Shown here: one piece after another, positions 9,255-18,013 of the stretch | Position numbering within the stretch: the stretch's first letter is position 1 | Layout: the number at the start of each line of letters is the position of its first letter | Origin: Calcarisporiella thermophila CBS 279.70 | Lineage: Eukaryota > Calcarisporiellomycota | Length of the DNA: 29,198 nt | Assembly (NCBI RefSeq): GCF_041956535.1 | Contig: NW_027192212.1 | Location: 556,688 to 585,885 of the forward strand | Direction: 5' to 3' | Notes under the pieces: generated by a model | What the model saw: the letters and a program-made list of their open reading frames with translations, nothing else | Databases searched by the model: none | Told to the model about the DNA's origin: nothing | Made by a program: the position numbers and the translations under genes

Positions 9255-9869
9255 TCCATGAGAGGGGGGGGAGGGTTAGTGTAGTGGACTATCCCTGGGA
9301 TGCCGATGAGAACGGCGTGGGTTCGAATCCCACCTCCCCCACCAGCACTTACTCTTAGTTTGTGGCTGCTGTCCACTTGATCAGAAGCTGAGTCTTGATT
9401 ATTGAAAAGATCGCCCTTACGATAAGTAAAAAGATTACATTGGTTTCACGTACATGCTATTCACGACAACTACGATACACGCATATCGATTGAACGTCTA
9501 TCGATCCAGGACCTATATCTCGTTATGTTAAGTCCATTGACATAAACTTCATGTAATATATGGAAATTAAATAAAAGTTTCCATTGATTGATCAAAAAAA
9601 AACTAAAATCCATGAGAGTTTGCTGCGTATTTCTCAGGACTCCATGTGCATCGATAGTATAGCAACTAGCAAGCAATATCAAGTGATTAAAAAAAATAGG
9701 TAGCAATACTATTTAAGAGAAATCCAACTACAAAAATGGGAGGCTAAGGGGCAGCACCTGGGAGATTTTGACGTAGAGGTCTACCCATCCATCCCTTATT
9801 TACCCCCGCTCCCTTATGATAAATACTATCAAGTGGACGTAAAAAATACGCCCTAAGAGAGTAAATAAA
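9255..9869 (+). mobile_element. Element C copy 1, 5'-truncated and split by SINE A
   Basis: Homologous to the copy at 28128-28452. Shared blocks include CATGAGAGTTTGC, GGGAGGC, GGGGCAGCACCTGGG and GATTTTGACGTAGA. It is flanked by the exact 16-nt repeat CCTTTTTATTCTAAAA at 9239-9254 and 9870-9885. It lacks the tRNA-like head. SINE A copy 2 (9265-9602) sits 10 bp inside its 5' end, so the element's own sequence is 9255-9264 plus about 9619-9869. The 3' end has a short stem (GGACGTA/TACGCCC) and an A-rich tail without TTGATC. The insertion point is 70-85 bp upstream of tRNA-Leu(AAG). Confidence 0.75.
9265..9602 (+). mobile_element. SINE A copy 2 (best-preserved)
   Basis: Complete SINE. The tRNA-like head has acceptor GGGGGAG/CTCCCCC, A-box region TTAGTGTAGTGG and B box GGTTCGAATCC. 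It is followed by A and CCA, the body, a perfect stem ATGGAAA/TTTCCAT around an A-rich loop, TGATTGATC and poly(A). The exact 16-nt target-site duplication CTAAAATCCATGAGAG lies at 9249-9264 and 9603-9618. It is inserted into element C, 80-95 bp upstream of tRNA-Leu(AAG), with its 5' end toward the tRNA. No protein is encoded, so transposition would need a LINE in trans. Confidence 0.95.
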
Positions 9870-9885
9870 CCTTTTTATTCTAAAA

Positions 9886-10597
9886 ATGACTGACACAATT
9901 ATTTTTCACTCGAACATTATCTAGGAACTAAGTTATTAAAAGCAATTTAGGTCAGTATCAATATCAGGGCCAATAATAAAATTAAAAAATGTCGGCCCAA
10001 CTATCGGTTGATTGACTGGACTAGAGCTGCTCCTGGTAAAGTGGCAAATCCATAATACATTCACAGAACAATCTTTACTGTTATTTTTTTTTTTTGGTCC
10101 ATTTTTGTTGATTTACATAAGCCCGCTCCCGTATGTTTACGGAATGAAATTATCCAGAGCCGTAATTGTTGAGTCTAAATTTGGCAAAATTTGGGGCCTA
10201 AATAAACTGACCACCAGAACCTTCATTGCATAACAACACCAAGTTGGAATGGATGCATTTGAACTGTAGCTCGTTCGTATCGGGATAAGCGTCGTTCGGC
10301 TGAGAGAGGAGTGAATGGAGGGGAAGTGAATTATTAGTGCCACTACATCCCTTAATTAGTGCCGAAAGTACCTAGCATTGTCCATTGTATTACTTTAGTG
10401 GCCAATTGTTGTCTCCCGCTTTTGACCGCTAGATCAGTGCAATCCACGTCAAAAGTATGTAAATGATTGCAATCCAGCTGAGTGACTAGAAATTCATAAA
10501 ATCATTAAAGCTAAATAGATATAAATATTGTCGTATTGATGCCCTTTGCTGTTTTCAAAAAATATTACCATCGCCAAAATAATTTCATAATGAAAAA
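9886..10597. other. Intergenic, no gene seen
   Basis: AT-rich DNA with only short chance ORFs (for example 10012-10233). No conserved motif, tRNA or retroposon copy recognised. Confidence 0.5.
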
Positions 10598-10660
10598 AAG
10601 TTGGACGGGGTTCGAGTTTATGCCTCCAAAGATCATATGGCCTAAACGCCAAGAGTAAAT
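10598..10660 (-). pseudogene. tRNA-Leu relic
   Basis: On the plus strand the segment keeps GGGGTTCGA, TATGCCTCCAAAGATCATA and GGCCTAAACG, which align in order with the complement of the tRNA-Leu(TAG) gene at 10960-11041. It has several small deletions and disrupted acceptor and D stems. This looks like a decayed tRNA-Leu copy about 300 bp from the intact gene. It cannot fold as a tRNA. Confidence 0.6.
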
Positions 10661-10959
10661 GTGAAAAATTTTAGCCGCGCTATTGGAGGTCATGACGAAA
10701 TAAATTGCTTAACTGAGGAGTGACAAGATGCAAGGAGAGATTACTTAGTGCCGAAGCCGTTTGTTTTATCTCTCCTCTCATCCATGTATTATCCCTGGAC
10801 CCTTTGTGTTAGTAATGCAGTAAGTACGTCAATTTCTGCAATCTGAAGAGGAAGCTAAAACATCAGTATAACTGTGAAAGAATCTGCTAGAATGAGTTGA
10901 TAAATGTAATTTTGACAATATTTGTCACTATTGCAAAAATTGACTTTCGAAAAAAAAAT

Positions 10960-11041
10960 TGACGAGAGTGGGGTTCGAACCCACGCCTCCGAAGAGATCA
11001 CGGCCTAAACGTGACGCCTTAGACCACTCGGCCATCTCGCC
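10960..11041 (-). tRNA. tRNA-Leu (TAG)
   Basis: An 82-nt class II tRNA almost identical to the AAG gene at 9088. Anticodon loop TTTAGGC gives anticodon TAG, the variable arm is long, and the T arm carries GGTTCGAACCC. No intron. On the minus strand an AT-rich flank with a short T run follows its 3' end. Three retroposons are stacked on its 5' side within 1 kb, all oriented away from it. Confidence 0.95.
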
Positions 11042-11120
11042 TTCGAAAGGAAAAAGTTTAAATATTACTATATAATATAAACCATTCTGACCCCCCTTTT
11101 TTTGCGACAAATCGAACCCC

Positions 11121-11456
11121 GGGGAGGGTTAGTGTAGTGGACTATCCCTGGTATGCCGACGAGAACGGCGTGGGTTCGAATCCCACTTCCCCCACCAGCA
11201 CTTACTCTTAGTTTGTGACTGCTATCCACTTGTTCAGAAATTGAGTCTTCATTATTGAAAAGATCGCTCCTACGATAAGTACAAAGATTACATCGGTTTC
11301 ACGTACAGGCTATTCACGACAACTACGATCCACGCAAATCGATTGAACGCCTATCTATCAAGGACCTATATCTCGTCATGTTAAGTCCATTGACATTAAC
11401 TTCATGTAATATATGGAAATTAAATAAAAAGTTTCCATTAATTGATCAAAAAAAAA
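11121..11456 (+). mobile_element. SINE A copy 3
   Basis: Full SINE with tRNA-like head, CCA, body, perfect stem ATGGAAA/TTTCCAT, TAATTGATC and poly(A). The target-site duplication AAATCGAACCCC is at 11109-11120 and 11457-11468. The duplicated sequence includes the junction between the host TSD copy (...CGAAC) and the first C residues of element B copy 2, so this insertion is younger than that element. The target lies 68-79 bp upstream of tRNA-Leu(TAG). Confidence 0.92.
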
Positions 11457-11465
11457 AAATCGAAC

Positions 11466-11695
11466 CCCCACCCCACTTCTCATGTTCTTCTTTGATATCC
11501 ACAGTTAGTTGAGTTTCACCATTCCCTTACCTATTTGAGCTGAAAGTCGATATGACCAACATATCATTTCGATCTACGATATCACCCAAAGCTTTAACTT
11601 TGGCTTCCCTTTCATTTTATTGCTTATAATAATGTAACAGTTGTATTTTAGAGTCTTCCTATACAATAAAGACTCGGCATTGATCAAAAAAAAAA
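11466..11695 (+). mobile_element. Element B copy 2 (5'-truncated)
   Basis: About 230 bp, closely matching copy 1 (1816-2148) from CCCCACCCCAC to the 3' stem GAGTCTT/AAGACTC, CGGCATTGATC and poly(A). Its exact 16-nt target-site duplication TTGCGACAAATCGAAC is found at 11102-11117, on the far side of SINE A copy 3, and at 11696-11711. The 5' truncation relative to copy 1 is typical of target-primed reverse transcription. Its target is 61-76 bp upstream of tRNA-Leu(TAG). Confidence 0.85.
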
Positions 11696-11732
11696 TTGCG
11701 ACAAATCGAACAGTTTCGAAGCAGGTGGTGCA

Positions 11733-12049
11733 AATTGGGGGTGATTAAGGAAGGAGCAAATAGAACGGTTCTAGAACTGGATTGACACAGAAGCCCCTAC
11801 TTCCACTCCTTCTTTTCCTCCTCTTCCACTCTCCATCTCACTAATCAAGTCATTATCTGATATCCATAGCTAGTTGAGTTTTACTACTTGCCTACCTCTC
11901 TGAGCTGAAAATCGTTATTATCAACTTACCCCAACTACAGTACTTCCTCTATACTTAGCCTTCCTTTCGTTTTATTACTTTCAATGATGTAACTATTGTA
12001 CATTAGAGTCTTATTATACAATAAAGACTCACTATTGATAAAAAAAAAA
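11733..12049 (+). mobile_element. Element B copy 3 (diverged, older)
   Basis: Diverged homologue that aligns over the whole length of copy 1, including the 5' block (GAAGGAGC) and the blocks TAGTTGAGTTT and GAGCTGAAA. The 3' stem GAGTCTT/AAGACTC is unchanged, followed by CACTATTGAT and poly(A). I found no target-site duplication, consistent with age. If the two younger insertions are subtracted, its 5' end would lie about 98 bp upstream of tRNA-Leu(TAG). Confidence 0.75.
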
Positions 12050-13602
12050 CCGATCTAATTTTTATTTTCCGTCACATTGGGCCATATGGCGTTGGCATCT
12101 TGCAGTATTTGGGAACTACACAAAGGCTTCCAATGTTTGCTCCAGAATAAAGCCGACCTGTTTTTCTTAAAAATGTGACTAGTATTCCTTTGATATTCAA
12201 TCATTCTACAAGCATGCTCTCCGCGTAGCAAATATACAGAATCCCACTGACCAAGATGAGAAGCCGATTCTGAAGCAGTTTAACACGAGCCCACCTAAAT
12301 CCTCCTTCAACCCAATAGCATTCAAGAATTCGGGTTTCAAATTCTATCTGATACCGTGGCATGGAGCATATGTTAGACCAGGATAGCAATCGCAATGGAC
12401 GACCTAAGGCATGGTTTGACACCTAGTGTAATTTTCTATCCGCTCTACTTCTGTCGATCCAAAGGCACCGACTGAAGGCCCAGAGAGGAAACGGCGAAGA
12501 AGGGCTCAAGGGTAAACTCCATGCTAATCCAGTACAACGAGAGTCCAAAGATAGTTTACGACTTTGTGGAAGTAAAGAACTTGGACCCTTTTAACTTTTA
12601 ATCATTGGCCCCTTGCACTTTGAATGTTCATAAACAAACGACCGGACACACGAACTCGCGCTCATAAAGGAGAAGGATTGCACTAGGTTTCATAGAAATA
12701 TATGCCTTGGGATGGTTACGGCCGCTTTCCCTTCGCAACCACTCTCCCCCTTACCGAGCTCAAGGGCAACGGGGGAGGGGGGGTCATGGCTCGGCCTGTT
12801 TTCTAGCAATGCCTTGACTCCCTCCTACTCGCGGACACCATTTCGGAGCAGGTGCAGAAGAAAAAGCCACCAAGGCCGCGAAGCCACTGTCGCGGTCAGC
12901 CTGGCTGTCTCACCCAGGAGCGTCCCTACGGCGCAGCCGGGTTGGCCGGTGGATATTCTACTCTCGCCCCCAATACGCAATGGCCGCAGCCCATTTGTTC
13001 CGCAGCGGGCGGGCGGCCGGCAATCCCTCCACAGAGAAGAGCCGTCAGGGAGAACGAATTGGAGAGGGCGGGCAGGGTCCAGATCTCTGCCGCGTCCGGG
13101 ATCGGCGCTTTCTAGAATCCCGCAAGCCGCAATGGCGATTGGAGAGCCGCGCGGCAGCGGATTCCCTTTTTTAACCTAAATTAAAAACACTGGAAGCAAG
13201 CAGCTTGCCCTTCTTTTTCCGGCGCGATGCAGGAGGCCCAGAGGGCTCCGGGGGGCGTGACTGCGGGTAGGGTGCGCGCAGGCGGTCGGTTGGAGCCAAA
13301 AAGTTTATCCTGATCGAGTCATATTGGCTGGGAAGCCTATGCAATGCACTCTGGGAAAACAATCGCTCATCCTCTTTGCTATCACCCCATCCCCTCGCCT
13401 CTCGCCCTCCCCGCCAAAAGCGCCCGGCTCCTTTTTTCTCTCTCCTCTCCCGCCCTGCACCTGCTCGCAGATACCCTCCGCGGAGCAATGATCGTGCGCG
13501 CCTTGCCTCTCTCCCCCTGAGCATCCCCTGTCGCCCTCGATCCCCAGCGCTTACTGAAACAATCCCTGCACCGGCGCTCCCAAGCAAGCCTCGACGCGTC
13601 TT
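12050..13602. other. Intergenic and GC-rich leader of the GPCR gene
   Basis: 12050-12700 is AT-rich with no convincing gene; a minus-strand ORF at 12201-12422 has no recognisable family. From about 12710 to 13602 the DNA is GC-rich and has long overlapping frames on both strands (for example 12712-13179 and 13171-13695). Those look like composition-driven shadows: low complexity, Arg/Pro/Ser/Gly-rich, no domain. The stretch is probably promoter and 5' leader of the receptor gene at 13603. Confidence 0.45.
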
Positions 13603-16600
13603 ATGAGAGTCTTCCCCAATCCCTCGCTCCGCGGCACGGCCCCCTCCCTCTTGCTCCTCCTGCTTCTCCTGCTGCTGCATCCCATTTCCGCGCAAGACTC
13701 CATTGCATCCAAAAGCCCCGAGGCCCCCAACTTCATTAGCCAGCGCTCCTCCCTCGATGGCATCTCGCTCATCCGCAACACCTCCGATGGAGCCGTTTTT
13801 ATCTCGCCCACGAGCAATACCACGGGCTTAATAGAGCTGAGGATTGGCCTGCTGCTGCCCTACTCTACCAACCAAGATGCCTACATGACGGCCATTGTTC
13901 AGAGGTAATCAGAGCGATGGATATGGGCCCATGCGCACTTCTTTTCTTATGGCCTGTCTTGCTTTTTATTTTTGCTCAGCTGCACGTCTGCGGTGCGCAT
14001 GGCGGTCAACGAGATCAATTCCCAGCAGATCATCAAGGGCGCCTACGTGACTCTGGTGGAGAAGGACTCCTTCCCCATCGTCCCCGGAAAGAATGTGTCG
14101 GGGTCAGCAACCAGCATTTTTTCGGCGGTGGAGCTGCTGCAGCACGGAGTCGTAGGCATCATTGGGGATATAACAAGTTCGATCACCAAGGAAACCGCGC
14201 TGGTCAGCAGCCGAGTCGGCGTGCCGCAATGCTCGTTCGCCGCGTGGGCACGTAAGTCGGAGTGGTATGAGAGCTCGCGTCTGGAGACTGACTCGGAGAC
14301 CCTTCTTCTTTTTACACATTAGCGGAGCTCTCCAACAAGAAAGACTACGGATACTTCTTCCGCACAATCCCGTCAATGTACATGTATGCTGACGTCCTTC
14401 TGCACTTTATGGTCAGCCAGGGATGGCGCCGCTTCGCTATCCTCTACAATTCCGACGGTGACACCACCAGAAGTAAGCCATCCTTTGGGTACTCCTTGGT
14501 CACTCTTGCTATAGCTTTTCTTTTTTTTTTTCTTCTCTCTCTCTTCTTCTTTCTCTCTATCTTTTCTATGTCGCCTCGAACAGTGTTCGATCACGTGAGT
14601 AGTCATGCTAGGGAGCTCAATCTCGAACTAATTATGATGCAGCCCTTCGACGACGCAGTCATTGATCCTCTGAACATCTCGCTCAACCATCTCAAAAACA
14701 GCGGGGCGCGTGTCATCATCGTGGTCGCAAAGCCCTCCGTCCAGATTTTTGTACTGCGTCGGGCGCGGGCGCTAGGCCTCTTGAACCCCGAGTTCGTCTG
14801 GCTCTGCATGGGTGCTGCGTTTGACTTTTCCTCGCCAGACCCCAATAATCTGTATGATGGCGTGTTTGCGGTGTACAACAAGTACATTCTACCGGGATAT
14901 CCTCCATTCGAGGAATTCATTGGCAAATGGAATGCCCTGGATTCAAAAGAGTAACTGAATTCGTCACGCTACTCTTAAAGGCACACAAAAGTTAACCACG
15001 GCATTTTCGTTGGCTTTTTTTTTGACTAAAGGTATCTCTATGCTGGACGCAACCAGATCATAGCCAACGAGGGGCTGGCGTATTCATGCATGATGATGAT
15101 GGCTCTGGGGTTCAACAAAGCTGTGCAGAACTCTCCCAATCCGGATCGCACGCTTCGCCAAATCACCTCCTTGAGGCTGTCGGATGCCCTTACCCCCCCC
15201 GCCTTCAACACAGGATATGTGGGGCCAGGCGGGCCGATGGTGCTCAATAACGAGGGCGACCTCACGAACGGGTAAACATCGGTAGAAGTCTCCACATGTC
15301 CATGACTTTGCTAACGATGCCTTCTCTCCAGCAATTTCATCCTCTTCAACATGCAGAATGGCAGTTTGGTTAATATTGCCGAGTTTGGATTCGGCAAGCT
15401 TAAACTCACTGGAAGCCCCGTTTATACGGGTGGGTCGTCCATTCCCCCGTCGGACACGCCCTCGACGGTAGCCATCAACCCGACCTACGGATCGGTGGGA
15501 GGCATTTCGGTGCTGATAGTCACTGGCGCGGGAATGGCGTTTGTTCTCGCCACCATGGCGATCGTGATTATTTACCGAGAAATAGATGTATTCAAAGCGT
15601 CTAGGTAAGTGGGAGCCGAATGGGATATCATTGGCCCCATGCTGCGGAACGCGTCTTACCCCCCCTCTATCTTAGTCCCTTATTCTGTTGCTTAGAATTG
15701 GTGGGTTTTATGTTCGCCTATATCGGCGTGGTTTTATGGTTAAATGTACCAACAGCGACAATGTGTGCACTACGGCCTTTATTCTTATGTTTGGGTTTTG
15801 CACTCGTACTTGGCAATATTGTAGCAAAAAATTTTAGGTGAGAAAATGGGGAAAGGAGAAAGGGGGAAGGGGGGAGGAGGCAGGCCAACCGCCCCCCTCC
15901 CCTCCTATCCCTACGGCAGTCTTGACCCATTGCTGACCACGGTGCTTTACTTTAGAGTATATCGTATATTCGATAACGTATTCGTTTCCCGCACGGTGAT
16001 CCATGACTCGCAGCTCATCAAGGTCACTAGCGTTTTTCTCGGCATCGAGGCCCTCCTGCTCGTCCTCTACCTCTTTATCTCCCCTCCCCTCCCCGAGCTC
16101 ATCAATGTCGGCGAAGGGATCTTCTACTGGGATTGCAAGTCGTACGGCCCCGCCAGCTTTACCTTGTTCCTCCTCCTCTTCATTTACAATGCGGGGCTGA
16201 TCTTCTCCGCCACCTTTTTGGCTTTCAAGACCCGCAGAGTGTTGGGGAATTGGAACGAATGCAGGCAAATCTCCTTTTGCGTCTATAACATCCTGCTCGT
16301 AGTATGTATAGCGGTGCCGGCCGCGTTGTTGCCAACCGAGGAGCCGTACACAAAACACTATGTGCAGAATATTGCCGTGCTGTGGGGCACCACCATTAGC
16401 GCGCTGATCCTATTTTTGCCCAAGCTGTGGAAGTTTTTTAGGGGCGGCGCTGAGAACACACCCCCCGCCAACATCATCATCACCGCCGGGAGCTCTCCCG
16501 AGGAGCTCTACAGCGGAGACCTGGACCCCGTGGGCGGCAGTGGCGTGCTGAGCGGAGAGAACGGGGCTGCAAACGCGGATGGGATCCTCTGGAGGCGAAA

Positions 16601-17397
16601 GCAGAGTTTCGGTGCCAGCATATCGACGGTGGGGGTGTGCACCTGCGAAACCCTGGAAGGCCGTCTGCCCATCAAAGTACAGTATCGCTACTTCCCGTTT
16701 CTAGGGCGGTGGGAAATGGCACGAGTCGCCGTGTTTCCCGACGGGCAATATTTTTCCTATATACCAATCGATGTAGGTAGCTTTGGGTTGTCGCAAGTTG
16801 AATGGACACTGCGAAGATCACTAACTCCCCGCTCCCTCTTCTTCTTGTGTTGGTTGGCAACAGGAAACGGTTAGCACCGGGTCCATTTTCCGATATCGAT
16901 CCTGTAGTATCGTCAGCAATGGGCCACACTCCTACATCTTCCGCGTCCATGGTACCGGCTGGAAGGAGTTTCTTTTCCAGGTGAAGGATGCAGAGACCCT
17001 GGCTCAGTGGATGCGCTGGTTCGACAAGGGCGAGAACTTGTCGGGCTTCTCGTCTGGCCAGTCCCTTGTTCACGAGAGCCTAACTGGGTTGGCGGTGGAG
17101 TATGCGAATTATAATGCAGACCAAGAGGGGAGCAGCGGAAGTATACCGGGCACCGTGGCGGTCACCATTAGCGGGAGCGGAAGCGAAAGTGGGGGCGATG
17201 AAAAGGGGAATACCCAGGCAGAAAAGCGCGAGACCCCCAACCTCCCCCTTGCAAGGCACGGCCCTCCGCGAAGGGTAGTATTGAGGCGTGCTTCGTCCGG
17301 GTTGGAGAGAAGAAGTCCCCGCCCGGCTAACACGATGTTGCGGAGAGCTTCCGTGCAGACGGAAACGGGTCCTCGAAATCATTCGCCGCAGCAATAA
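13603..17397 (+). CDS. Class C (GABA-B-like) GPCR with C-terminal PH domain
   Basis: Nine exons join in phase to 1038 aa: 13603-13904, 13980-14251, 14323-14472, 14584-14950, 15032-15271, 15332-15604, 15676-15837, 15956-16772 and 16864-17397. A Leu-rich signal peptide (residues 10-29) leads to a bilobed ligand-binding ectodomain (ANF_receptor type, about 80-440) with CTSAVRMAVNEINSQQ, GVVGIIGDITSSIT, DYGYFFRTIPS and NEGLAYSCMMMMALG. Seven membrane segments (7TM_3) follow at about 505-748, from ISVLIVTGAGMAFVLA to TTISALILFLPKLWKFF. A PH-like fold spans about 825-917, ending in a helix with Trp (LAQWMRWF). The tail is Ser/Arg-rich. Class C receptors couple extracellular small-molecule ligands to G proteins. 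The Venus-flytrap ligand here is unknown. The PH extension is unusual and could anchor the tail to phosphoinositides or Gbetagamma. Confidence 0.88.
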
Positions 17398-17422
17398 ATA
17401 GCAAATGTAATAATGATGGTGG

Positions 17423-17452
17423 TGGAGGAGGAGGAGGAGGAGGAGGAGGAGA
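17423..17452 (+). repeat. (GGA)n microsatellite
   Basis: About nine GGA units in the 3' UTR of the receptor gene, preceded by two GGT units. It is likely polymorphic in length. Confidence 0.85.
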
Positions 17453-17784
17453 ATACGGAAGCGGTTGCGCCAGGCGTTCTTGGGAGGAGATGAATAGCGG
17501 AGCGTGGCGTCCGGTGAAATCATCATGTTTATAGTATTCCTGCACATCATCATCCTTAATGATATCAATCCTATTGATAGTATATAGCATACCAATGTTT
17601 TCCCTTTTGTCATTTATATCCTTGTGTTTTGCTTGTTGGGCTCTTCTTTTTTTCTCTCTTATTTTCTTTCTATTCCTCTACTCTACTTTCGTTTTGTTAT
17701 TCTGCTTTTGAATTTTCCACCCCTTTTCTCTGTTCATCGTTTCGAATGTTTGTATATATATCCGATCGTATTTAGTCAAAATCT

Positions 17785-17790
17785 AATAAA
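17785..17790 (+). terminator. Polyadenylation signal AATAAA for the GPCR gene
   Basis: AATAAA 388 nt after the stop codon, in AT-rich 3' flank. The convergent dehydrogenase gene has its own signal about 125 bp further on, on the other strand. Confidence 0.45.
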
Positions 17791-17914
17791 GTTCAAGCTT
17801 TATATCAGACCCCCACTTCTGCTTCTAAGGGAGAGAGCATCGAGAGGGAAAGACAATAAAATATAAAAAGGCAAATACAAGGTAGTTTGTGTAATAAACA
17901 TTCTGCTCTATAGG

Positions 17915-17920
17915 TTTATT
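17915..17920 (-). terminator. Polyadenylation signal AATAAA for the E1-alpha gene
   Basis: TTTATT on the plus strand, so AATAAA on the minus strand, 94 nt after the E1-alpha stop codon. Confidence 0.45.
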
Positions 17921-18013
17921 CCGTCCTGTTCTAAATTAAAACCCCCAAAACACTTCTCCGCACGCAACCCTCCTCCTCTCACCCTCCTCTTTCCCCACGG
18001 GTTTCCCCTTTTG

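Noticed and set aside
9267-9345. SINE A heads as functional tRNA genes
   Set aside because: The same sequence recurs four times attached to one body and flanked by TSDs. CCA is encoded and the anticodon arm and linker are not canonical. They are SINE promoters.
12712-13179. 155-aa plus-strand ORF in the GC-rich block
   Set aside because: Low-complexity Arg/Pro/Ser/Gly composition in GC-rich DNA with rival frames on both strands; no domain. Probably leader sequence of the GPCR gene.
13171-13695. 174-aa minus-strand ORF overlapping the GPCR start
   Set aside because: Glu/Arg/Gly-rich shadow of the coding strand's Pro/Leu/Ser-rich leader and signal peptide.
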